A stretch of DNA of 64,000 nucleotides, taken from assembly GCA_024734495.1 (NCBI GenBank), contig JALMQS010000686.1, forward strand, positions 158,743 to 222,742, written 5' to 3'. Of this stretch, positions 9,309 through 21,300 are shown in pieces (position 1 is the stretch's first letter; every line of letters starts with the position of its first letter). The position numbers and the translations under genes are program-made. This stretch comes from Forficula auricularia (Eukaryota > Arthropoda > Insecta > Dermaptera > Forficulidae). The notes under the pieces were generated by a model. That model did no database searches. It saw only the letters and a program-made list of their open reading frames with translations, and was not told where the DNA came from.

Positions 9309-12300
9309 GTCTCGTCCCCTTTGCTGAACAAGTTAATGAATGATCCAGATGTGATGATGGATGATTCTCTCGATGGGCCTCCACCTTCAGTAGGGTCAGG
9401 AGGGGATTTGACTCCGATTGCTACCCCGATTTCATCCAAAAAGGTAGCTGTTACCCCAATCGAATCTTTCCAATCTACCACACATTTGCATTTCCTTTCA
9501 CTAACTCATTTATGCTCTTAGCCAAAAGCAGCCGTGCTTGTACACTGTTCACTGAATCTTGGCGCAGATCAAAGCAACTCGAGAGAATCTAATTCATTAG
9601 AAATAACAACAAAGCATTTTCAAATTAATTTTATTAATTCATTTTTTTATTATTTTTTTTTTCTTTAATTTTCGCATTTCTTTTGAAAATTATTTTAATT
9701 CTTTTCATTATTTTATTCCTTATTTATTTTCTTCTCAGCATTTTTATTTTTATTTTTTTTTCTAAAAAATAAAACCAAATACTTAGATACCCTGGCTTGA
9801 AAACATTAGAATATTCTTGATTTTTGTAGAAACCAACTGGAAGAAAACTTGTTACTGGTTATATTCTTTACTCGAGTGATGTTCGACGTTCGATTGCTGC
9901 TAACAATCCCGAGTCATCATTTGGCGAAATAAGCAGAATCGTTGGCAATGAGGTAATCTAATTTTTTATTTGTTGTTCAATTTGTTAGTTAGAATTCGTT
10001 TTTTATGTTACATTTCTCAAATATTCAAAATAAAATAAGAAGGTTATAATGAAAGGCAGTCCATAAATTATTTAAATTTTATTCAATTTCCGACGTTTCG
10101 GAGACTTTTTTTTTTTTTTTTTTTTTTTAATGCAATCGTAGGTGTCTATGCACTCCTTTCTCCTTTCAGGGTATTGAATAGTTATACTCGCTCAATAACT
10201 ATTCAATACCATGAAGGAGAGAAAAAAGTATCCGAAACGTCGGAAATTGAATAAAATTTAATTAATTTATAGACTGCCTTTCATTATAACCTTCTTATTT
10301 CGCTTATCAGTCCGTCATTCTAAGAAAATAAATTCAAAATAAATTTAGTTAAAAAAATATGCTCTATTTTTTAATTTGTTTGGCAAAATATTTCATACTA
10401 TAGACATTGTATTTTTATACTCATATATTATTATTGCCATTGGCCTCAACAATTTTTTTTACTATCTTTATACGATTATTATAACATTCATGGACTTTTG
10501 CAGGGGGGGGAGCAAGAAATGCCCCCTGGGATCAAATAAAAAAATTCTGTAACAGCCCTGACTTCCGGCCCGGCCTCATTAAACTGCACCGCATGTGTTT
10601 TTGTATTTAAGCAAGCACTACTCTATCACTATATTCTATTTGTGAAAAAAAACTCAAAAAATTACATTTTTAAATAAAATAAATAGGTTATAATGAAAGG
10701 CAGTCCATAAATTATAACCTACTTATTTCGCTTTCTAAGAAAATAAATAATTTTAAATAAAAATTTAATAATGTAATTATTTGTCTCTAAAATTTGCCTC
10801 CCCCCCCCCTGAGAATTTTTCTCCGGCCGCCTCTAGATAAGAATGATATAGTATAATCAATTTAAAGAGGTTTTAATTTTTATATGTACATTTGGGCTTT
10901 GGAAATCTTTCGAAAATAATTAAATCAAATTCGAGTGTTTTTATTATTTTTATTTTATGAAATATAGATGGAATTTTTAAAAATATTTTAAAATCAACTT
11001 GCGGAGGCGTCTTATCGTCACACTATTTTAATTTTAATAGAAAAGAGAAAGTCTATTGAAATCTTAGAATTCTATAGATATCTATTTTAAATTATATATC
11101 AGAAGGTTCCATCCCCCTCGACCCTCAGAAGTCTAAATTAAATTACTGATAGTGAAAAAATTGTTGAGTTATGATTCTCTCAAGGCACTATTTGAAATCA
11201 CAGGTTCTAAATAATTCGGTTTCAAAAGGAAAATCCTAGAAGTAGCAATGACTACTTACTGCTACATGCATTATCGTTACAGGCGAAAATTTATCAGAAT
11301 ATTACTAGATAATTTTTAATTTTTTTTTAAATCATTGATGGATCTCATATTATTATGTTTTTCTTTTATTTTAATAAAGTGGAGGAATTTACCATCTATT
11401 GAAAAACAATCTTGGGAAGAAAAAGCTGCAAAAGTTAACGAAGAATCAGCAGCTAGAGCAGCCGAGAACCAAGAGCTTTCTTGCCCGAGTCCTGCGCCAA
11501 CTCCAATATCTGGTCAAAGTCTTGGACCTGATCAAGTAATTAAATGCAGAATCAATTCTCTTTGTATTTGCTTATTATACATTCATTAATATTTTCTATT
11601 CCTAGGTTTACGAATGTTTATGGGATAGTTGCGATTGGCAATTTGAAGACCTTGCCGATTGTATTGAACATTGTGTTCAAGAGCCTAGCGGGCATGTTCA
11701 CACCTATTTTGCTGCATTAATCGCTCAAGGTATTGAAATATTTTTAAGTAAATTATTATTTATTTTAATCAAAATTAATCTAGTTATGCAAATTCTTCTC
11801 AGAATAGAATTTATTTTTCACGTTAGGAATATCAACTTGAGGTAGTTCTTTCGCGACAATCTACACAAAAAGTTTTAGCCTCGTAACCACTCTATACATA
11901 TGAACGGTGCTAAAATTTTAGGTTATGTTTTTTAACGTGACTGTACTTTTCACACTACTATATCCTCTTTATGAATGCATCGTTTCCTTTGCCTTTGATA
12001 TTATATCCCCTCCATTAAAAATAATCGCCCAAATATGTTTTTACTTTATCCAATGCGAAGCATGGGCAAAGTATTGTAATCGGTCTAGCTGCAAGCGCGA
12101 CTTCAAAGGGTCCTCAGGTAAAGACTAAGGAACCCATGGACTCAATTAAAGTCACAAATTGTAGTATTCAATTAGGTTGAATTTTAGCACGTGACGGTTT
12201 TGCCAAAAATTACATGGGGTCTCGTCGAGAGGCCAAAAAGTGCGATTTTTTCATTTAGTGCGTGCGGATGGATGAATGGATGAATGTTATCGTTTTTTTG

Positions 12301-15300
12301 GCCCACGATTTTTTCCACACCGTTGCACCGATTGAAATGAAATTGAAAACCTACCATTAGTTTAACAAAATGAAGCGCTGATTAGTTTTTGGTACATATC
12401 GGCCCACAAACATTAGTACTTTATTTCAGTACTTTTTTAGTTTTTTCTAAATATCTTGAAAATGACCTAACCAATTTTGATGAAATTTAATATCCTAATT
12501 AAGTACCTTGGGGACCACAAAAAAGGTTAAATAAAGTTTTTAGTAAAATTATATTTTAAAGTACTTTACTCTAGAGTAAGATAGTACTTTTTAAAAAATT
12601 TTATTTTAAATTCCTTAAAACTTATTCAATTGATCGTTTTATATAGCTCATTTAACCTTGCTTAAGTAAGAATGGATAGGCTTCTCTCTGTGAAATGCTA
12701 AAAATTTAGGAGGAAATTTTATAAGTAACCATAGCAACTGCGTTTTTTGTTTTTGACGTTTCGGTTTTTATTGGTAACCATTGCTGAAGACATGGAGGAA
12801 TCGAGCTAAAATCAAAATAGCGATTGATTCTCAACTAGTACTTGAGGAATAACCATTCTATATTGGATTTTTGACGTTTCGGTTTTTATTGGTAACCATT
12901 GCTGAAGACATGGAGGAATCGAGCTAAAATCAAAAAAGCCATTGATTCTCAACTAGTACTTGAGGAATAACCATTCTATATTGGATTTTTGACGTTTCGG
13001 TTTTTATTTGTAACCATTGCTGAAGACATGGAGGAATCGAGCTAAAATCAAAAATAGCCATTGATTCTCAACTAGTACTTGAGGAAGAACCATTCTATAT
13101 TGGCGAGAAAATTTAAGGAAATAATTAAAATAATATTTTTTATGAAAATTATTCTAAAAAAATAAAAAAAAAAGAATTAAATTTCTTTTAAAAATAAACT
13201 ATGTAAACAATTTCATATTAAATCATTTGCAGGTGTTTCTTAAAATTTTCTTTATTTTTTTAAAGTATTTAATATATTAATATTATGTTTTGCATTAAAA
13301 CGACTGCAGTGATTTATTTATCTTTAAAATTTTTACAATCAATAAAAAATGTATTTTAAATGTTGCATTATAACAAAAAGAAATTATATGGTGTTGTTAT
13401 TTTTTTGCCTAGGTGATGTTGAATATCAATGTCAATGGAGAGGCTGTGGACGGATCAAGAAAAGCGCTCCTCCTTTTCCAAACATGCAAAGGCTCTCTAG
13501 ACACGTGAGAGATGTTCATCTTCTTAAGAGTACTGGAAGATGTGTACCGCCCCAGGATAGAAGCAAGTTAGTTCCCTTCTTTTATGTATTTCAATAAACC
13601 ATTATTCATAATAATAATAATTCTATTTAAGAATTTTAAATGATTCATAATGATAATTATATTAAAAATTTGTAAGCAGTCGTCACTATTCATTTTTTGA
13701 ACTTGAGGAATTCACATCTAAATTGCCTTAGTTTACATTAAATTTACTATTCTAGGTAGTTATAGATAATAAACTTACAGGAATTTCGTGTCTACCCGGG
13801 GAAATACGCCGCCTACTTCATTAGAAACGATAACCTCATCTGGTTTGTTCAAATTTTACATTTCTGGTACTATTGTCAGCGCTTGTCGTCATTTTTTTTC
13901 TTTTTGAATTTTTCTAGTTCGATCCTCTTTTGTTTTACATAATTTTTTTTAATAATAAATTTGCGAATGTAATTTTTAAAATTGTTTTTATGAATATTTT
14001 GAATGATTTTTTTTCTGCCTAAATTAAATCAATTATTATTTATATTTATTAATTTCAAACTTTTGAGAAATAATTGATCTTAAAATTAAATAATGCTGAG
14101 ATAATCAATTGCATTGTCAGAGTTAGATTTGCTTCGTTCAATCGAATGCTAATAGAACATTGATTTCAAAGATTATTAGAATAAATTTGCAAGCATTTTC
14201 ACTATATATAAACCATAGAGTAATAAAGAGTGGAAGGCTACCGTAAATAGAAAAAGCGCTCTCTAGCGACTGCACTTGGCAAACTTTCTTAAGAGCTATC
14301 TAAAGATCACAGAACATTTCAAAGCCTTTGACATAGATAAAATATACATAACCCTTTATGTTATATATATATACATAAGCGTATTTTTTACTCTTGATAA
14401 TGTCACCAAAATTTGCCCCGAAGAAAGCGGTTTCCGCCATTTTATTGCCCAATGGTTTTGCCCTGGACTCGGCAGAGAGCTCTGTAACTCGTATACGCTA
14501 AAATACATTGCCTCCTTATGGAGCCTCCCACTCTATATTACTCTATGATATAAACTTCTTGAAAAATCAATATCTCGATAGTTATTTTCCGACCCAATAA
14601 ATATACAAATCGTCTAGGAATTTAATTATATAGAAACCATTGTCTTTGCAATCATATGGACATAAACGATTGAAGTCCCAACATAATAAATTTTCCCAAG
14701 AAACCAGTGGTTGGTTGAATGGAAATTCAACAGTTTCAATTGCAGGGACCTTCGATGCTAATTTAATATACATTGCAAGATTCATTAAGGTCAATTATTC
14801 TCTCTATTCATTTTTTTTTAATATTCCTATATTTTGGTTTGAATTGAAGAAGATCCAAATTGCAATTAAAAAAATAAATTTAAAATTTATTAGATAATCT
14901 AAATTCCCTGCGTGTTGTTTGCCTGATTTTTTTGTCGTTTTCCTGATAGAAACAAACGTTCCGAGGCATGTTTTAGAGCATGCTACGTTTGCGATGATAG
15001 AGTAATATTTTATTTAGGTGGCTGTGTTTCCTCAATATCCTGTATTTGTAGTTGACATTTTTTGACTTATTGCGTTTTTGTGTTTGTGTATGTCATTGTG
15101 ATTGTAGGAACTTCGTTCCTTCACGTAAAAACCACCTTAATCCAGGCCGCAATGTCTTGGCTGCTCATCATGGTCAAATGCAGCATGCTAGTGAGTTCAT
15201 TTTATTATTTTTTTTATTATTTTATTTTTTTAATTTGCCTTTTGCACTTTTATCATACACTCATTTTTTTTATATTTCTTTATCACAAGGACAAATTAAT

Positions 15301-18300
15301 TAAAAATTAAACCAACACTATTTTTACAATTTATTTCACATATTTTTTTTTTTAATATTTATCTCAAACTTGAAATATTGAATTATTCAAATGAAGAATT
15401 CAATTAATATACATGATTTTCAATATTTGTTAAAAAAAAATTATTTTGGGTACTATTTTTTTTTTTACTAATAAAAAATAATTAGTCAATATAAACAAAT
15501 AAATAAATAACTATAATGAAAGAAATTAACATAATATAGAGTGGGTTGGCAAACTGCGGCTTTTTAGCCACGTAAGGCACTTTAGGTACTTGCATGTAGC
15601 TTAGAAGTAAAATTGAAAATAAGAATAAAACTCATATTTTTTAAAGCAATTTGAACCGCGAAAGTTAAATAATATGATCAATAATTACTTATGTTAATTC
15701 TACATTTAGAAAATTATTTTATTATTTTTTTGATTTTTTTCTTGAAAAGGAAAAATAAATTGAGCATCCGACGGGACTCGAACCCGTGTCTCTCTCCTTT
15801 ACGCGAAGAGTGGCTTAACCAACTAGCCCACGGATCCTCCCGCCGAATAAGCTCTTAAGATTGAATGTCATTTTTCCTTTTCGCGGGAGGATCCTTGGGC
15901 TAGTTGGTTAAGCCACTCTTCGCGTAAAGGAGAGAGACACGGGTTCGAGTCCCGTCGGATGCTCAATTTATTTTTCCTTTTCAAAAAAAAAAAAAAAAAA
16001 AAAAATAATAAAATAATTTTCTAAATGTAGAATTAACATAAGAAATTATTGATCATATTATTTAACTTTCGCGGTTCAAATTGCTTTAAGAAAAAAATTA
16101 AAACTAAAAGTTAATTTGTTTATATCATATTTTTATTTATAAAATTTGCATTTAATATTCTCATTATCTTCGACTTTACATATTTATGTGAGCAATCATT
16201 TTCTAACATAAAATTTATTAAATCTAATTCAAGAATCAAATTACTGATACTAACTTGGGGTCTTACCTAAAATTAAAAACAACCCGTTACAATCCGGTCA
16301 TTTCTATGGAAATTGCTCACACTGATTGAAACCAATGAGAGTAATTTTACGTCTGATTTTTTCTTAATTTAATAAAGATAGAATTAATATTATAACGTGT
16401 TTTAATATTATTTAAAATTTTTCTTATTTGTAAAAATATATTTATGTCTCTCGAATAATTTTTAAATTGTTCTGAGTGAGAGATTTTGCTCTTCAGTATC
16501 AAAAGTTTGCCGATCCCTGATATAGACACACTGTTAACACTGTAGAGTAATTGGTTAAGACGCTGTGTCACATAACTTGTCAAAATCAAAGGGGTATTTG
16601 TTCAAATTGCGTCATTGCTTTTCTTTGCCATTTTTTTTTTCTTTAATAATTATTACTATTATAGAATTGAATTTCATAATTAACGTTTGAAGATGAAATT
16701 ATTTTTTCGTGGCTATTGTGAAAAGAAATATTAAAAAAAAATTTATTTCATTATATATAGCTTGAATCTGCTTCGGTTAATATTGGAGACCTCGGCTGGG
16801 CCAGGTCCCCAAAAATTGGCTGGTAAAAAGTACTTGCCGCTTTGAATTAATTATCCTATTCCCCGCAAACCTTTTCTCAATATTACTAATGAAATTAACC
16901 TCTTTTATATGTATACATATACTTTATTTCCAGCTTATTGCATGGCTTATAATTTTCTTTTGCTTTTTTTTTTAATTTTTATATTTAATTATTAATTTCA
17001 AAAATGTATTTAATTCTTTCTCTAATCTATCTAACTATCATTTAAATGAATGGATAGATAAATAAATATACATAATAATATATATCAGCTCAACAATTCT
17101 CACTGGGGTTTAACATAATAGAAGTTTCTTCTGGAACTTAATGAAATATTCAGAACGTTTCGAGACCTAGTTCTGGAATCATTTTCATCTTTTTTTGGAA
17201 GTCAATTTTATTAGAATGAGGATTGATTGAGTTTTTCGAATTTGAGTTTTCAAGCTAATATGTATTTGACTTATAATCATTGTTATGTTGATTAGGATAT
17301 TTTTTTATTACTCGGTACGCCCGGAAGGCAGGCGGGCGGCATTGTAAGGATGCCAAATACAAGTCCAGACCTGTTTCAGTCTAGTAGAGATTAATTTCTT
17401 AATTTCTATTATTCTAGGAACGGCCTTTTGACACTAGGTAAGAAAATATTAAGGTAGTTGTTTCGCGACAATACTAGCAAAAAGTTAATGCTAGAGTATA
17501 TAGAACAGACAATAAGGATTCATAATTCATAAGCCCAAAACTTTTTGCTGTTTATGTACCACTACTAGCCAATCCCGTGCTCGTTTGACAAATCTGGCAA
17601 CACTGTCGGAGCTTGTATATATTTTATCATAGAAATTTCAGATAAAGTTCATTATAAAGGGAGATTTATAAAACAAAAGTTCTTAATGAGCGATTGAAAG
17701 CTGTTGCGACAATGGCTGAAGCAAAAAAACGTCAATAAAAGTACTAAAGTTAACCCACTTTTTAAGTTAAATAAATGCGTTGTTGCCAGCTTGTTTTTAG
17801 TGTAAATTTTTCATTATACATTTTTCATTATTTATTCATTATTATCTCAGAAACTGTGTTGTAACTATGAATTAAAATTTTCTTAAAAATGTATTAGTTA
17901 TTGTTTAATGTTGGTTTAGTTTTTTATAACAATTGTAAGAAGAGTTTCTTAATTATAATTAAATATGTATGTAAACTTTCCGATATCCCGTATAGTGCAA
18001 TGTATAAGGATCTGAAAAACTCTATCTTTGGAATTTAATATCTTCGGAACTATATTGTTCATAAATTTCGTTTTGACACCAAACGATGCAGACGTATTTA
18101 AATAATAATCTATCTAAATTTCAAAAAAATCCTAGAAAAACCCAATTGGTGAAACAACTACCTTAAATCGAAATGAATATCAGATTTAGATATTTATCAT
18201 TAAAAATTATTGATTCATTGAAAGTACAAACAACGTATCGAGTCTTGAAAATATTCACCTTTTTATCCAATTTTTCAAGTCAGGTCAAGTTTTCCGATCA

Positions 18301-21300
18301 TTGGGGTATCTTATCTTAACAATCTTTAACACTAACAATCGAAATCATCTGTGGAGACGTTTTCTGTCCCAACTGACTCTCTGGCCTAACAGCATGGGTC
18401 TCTTTCTCTGGCATTGCATGGTGTGTCTGCTCTGTTCCAGTCAATTCCAACAGCCAGTCCTTCGTATCGGAGCATCAAATTTTTTCACGTCAGACCCCGT
18501 CCCCCTTAAATCACATACCGAGTAAGTTTATTTTCCTTTCCAATATCCTCGTGGATTGTATCCCTAAATTGTTATCATGATTGATTGTTCTTTCTAACTC
18601 TGAAAAGCTAATTTTTTCTCCTTGACCAAAATTTTTTCAATATATATCTAACAATTTCTCATGGCAATTAAATCTATAAATTTAATAATTGAATTTGATT
18701 TATACATCAATTTAAATGATTAATTATTTGTAAATTAATGTCAATAATTCTAAAATTTGCAGATGCAAACCAATTAGCAGCACCCCAGAACCCACCTGAA
18801 CCAATGTTTGTGTCAGTTCCGCCTAGGCCTCAAAGACTGCTTCACTCTGAAGCTTATATCAGGTATATTGAACACTATTCATTTTTATTTAAATAACGAT
18901 TAACTGTCTTAGATTTCAAAAAACCTATCTTTTCAATCGCTTACCTCCTGAAACTCATGATAAATGCTTTTAGTATTAAATTTTATGTACACATTTTTTA
19001 CTTTACCATACAGGATATGGTCAAGTATTGTAATCGTGCATGAAAAAAGTAGTTTTTTTTTGCTTCTTTTTTTTTCGAAATATCTCAACAACGGCTGAAA
19101 CTATTTAATGATGAATTATATATATATTTACCATATTTACATTCATGTAAATTTATACCATTAGATATTCTAATATCTAAGGTAAAGTAATAGTGATGAA
19201 TGTTCAATTTTTATAGCTTGTTTTTTAGAATAAAATTGAAAGAATTTTAAAAGTGAAGATGGGCAGAAGTTAACCCTAAACATGTATTTTTTAAAAAAAC
19301 TAAAAAATTTGCTTCTAAAAAGTACAAAATAATGTAATACTTAATCAAAAAGCGTGGGCCACTTTGTCGAAATTAATTAAGTTTCTACGCCCCACACTTT
19401 GGTTAGTTTTTGGATTTTTAGACATCTTGGGGCCCACAAATTATGGTTGAGTTTGGTACAAGGGCCTATATTTTAATTTTTTGACCCCCCTCCGACCCCC
19501 TTAAATATATATATATATATATAATTCATCATTAAAACCATATTTATATTTGAAATTCACTTGGATGGAAGAATAAAAAATGTGTACATTTTAATAATCA
19601 AGAAGTATAATCTATTTTAATTTAACAGAAAAAATATTCACTTTATTCCGTATGGTAAGGTAAAACAAAATGTTGTATCTAAGGATGTTTAATTATATGT
19701 TAATAAATTCTATTTTAAAAAAACTAAAAAATATGCTTCTAAAAAGTACAAAAAAATGTAATGTAAAAAAAAGTGTGGGGCGCAGAAACATGTACTTTTA
19801 ATAATTAATTTCGACAAAGTGCCCCATGCTTTTTGATTAAGTATTACATTATTTTGTACTTTTTAGAAGCATATTTTTTAGTTTTTTTAAAAAATAATTT
19901 ATTTTTTTACTTTTTAGTCTTAATTATTTTTATAGAGAAAAGCGGAATTTAACAGAAAGAAATGTATTTATTTTTATTATTTTTATATAATTTCATTTAA
20001 ATTGAGTAGGTAAACAATTATTTTTATAGAGAAATATTTACCGAATAAAAGTCACATTGATACATAGATACAGGTGAAGCTAATATAAAGCATGTAAAAA
20101 AGCTAATGCTCTCGAATGCCAGATTGGCTTCTCGGGCGAAAGGCTCAACCTTCGAGACAAAGCTTGTCCACAATTTAATTAAACATATCTTAGATTCTCC
20201 CTTTTGTTTTAATTGTATTTTTTCTGTTAACATAAATATGAATTTGTCTTTCTGTCTATATTGTTATTTGACTGAAAGATCGGTAGCAAAATTTCATATT
20301 CCAATTTTTTATAGCTTGAGTACAATTTTCTTGCTTAGCAAAAAGCTATATGTCAGAAGGATTTTCTCTAGATGCCCTGAAAGGATGTTTGGCCCTTGGG
20401 TTCGGCTCCTCAGGGGCCCGATCTCTTATGACATCAAATAAAACTTGGTTAATAAGATCTTTGATTTTTGGACTTTAATTTAATTATTTGGGAAAAATAT
20501 AAAGTCCCTAATAATTTTTTAAAAAAACTCATCTTTTTTACAAATTAAAAAACTTACTCTCTTTTAATCATGAAAAATTATTAATACAGGGTGGGGCATG
20601 AAGATCTACCACATTTTGAAGAGGTATAAAAAATGAAAAAAATTAACTAGAAAAAAACTGAATATATTTTTGAAAAGAACATAAAATAAATTTTCTTTAA
20701 ATGTGTTTTAAACATTATATCAGACGAAAAAGGGGGAGGGTCAAAAATGAAAATAATAGCCCTTTCGACCAAACTCAAACCAAATTTTGTATACATATTC
20801 TGTGGACCCCGAGAAGGCTGGAAATGAAAATTCTAGCCTTTTCAACCAAACTATGTATACAAAATTTGGTTAGTTTTTGCATTTATAGCCTTCTGGGGGT
20901 CCACAGAATATTTATACAAAATTTGGTTGAGTTTGATCAAAAGGGCTAGAATTTTCATTTTTGACCTCTCCCCCTTTTTTTTTGTCTGATAATGTTTAAA
21001 ACACATTTAAAAAAAAAATTTATGTTCTTTTCAAAAATATATTCAGTTTTAATTGAAAGTAATGGAAGGCAGCCCAGTGGTAGTGAGGAAAGAAAAAATT
21101 AACACATATCCAAATAAGGTGTAATTTATTGGATTCCTTCCTCCTTTCTTTTCAAACCGACGTTTCGGAGGATTCTTCCCTCCTTCAGGGTTTTAAAGGG
21201 TCAATGAAGGAAACAAATAAAATGCTTCCTTCCTCTCTCCATAGCAGTGTTTAAAACTTTCTTCTTCCTTAGCAGAAGCATAGAAAAACAAATTCTTTTT

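Larger units (their letters stand above)
15640..16090. repeat. Palindrome with a tRNA-like gene in each arm
   Basis: The arms run from TTTAAAGCAATTTGAACCGC at about 15637 to its reverse complement ending at about 16090. They are nearly identical for about 200 bp around a loop of roughly 45 bp (15842-15884) that is closed by CCTCCCGC/GCGGGAGG. The arms differ at several bases, including one tRNA position and the homopolymer lengths. The palindrome lies inside the hAT relic. Confidence 0.85.
15542..16519. mobile_element. hAT transposon relic
   Basis: The ends TGGGTTGGCAAACTGCGGC (left) and, inverted, CAGGGATCGGCAAAC (right) are typical hAT-type termini. They are flanked by ATATAGAG (15534-15541) and ATATAGAC (16520-16527), an 8-bp duplication with one mismatch. 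About 16170-16260 on the + strand encodes YLCEQSFSNIKFIKSNSR, which matches the C-terminal dimerisation region of hAT transposases, followed by stops. The middle has been replaced by a palindrome bearing two tRNA-like sequences. Confidence 0.75.

Noticed and set aside
12755..13060. Hammerhead-like reading of GACGTTTCGG and CTGAAGA in the 118-bp tandem
   Set aside because: CTGAAGA is on the plus strand and GAAACGTC on the minus strand, so the core cannot form in one RNA.
20106..20441. 111-codon open frame with moderate complexity
   Set aside because: No recognisable domain, no splice or family evidence, located in a repeat-rich polybromo intron.
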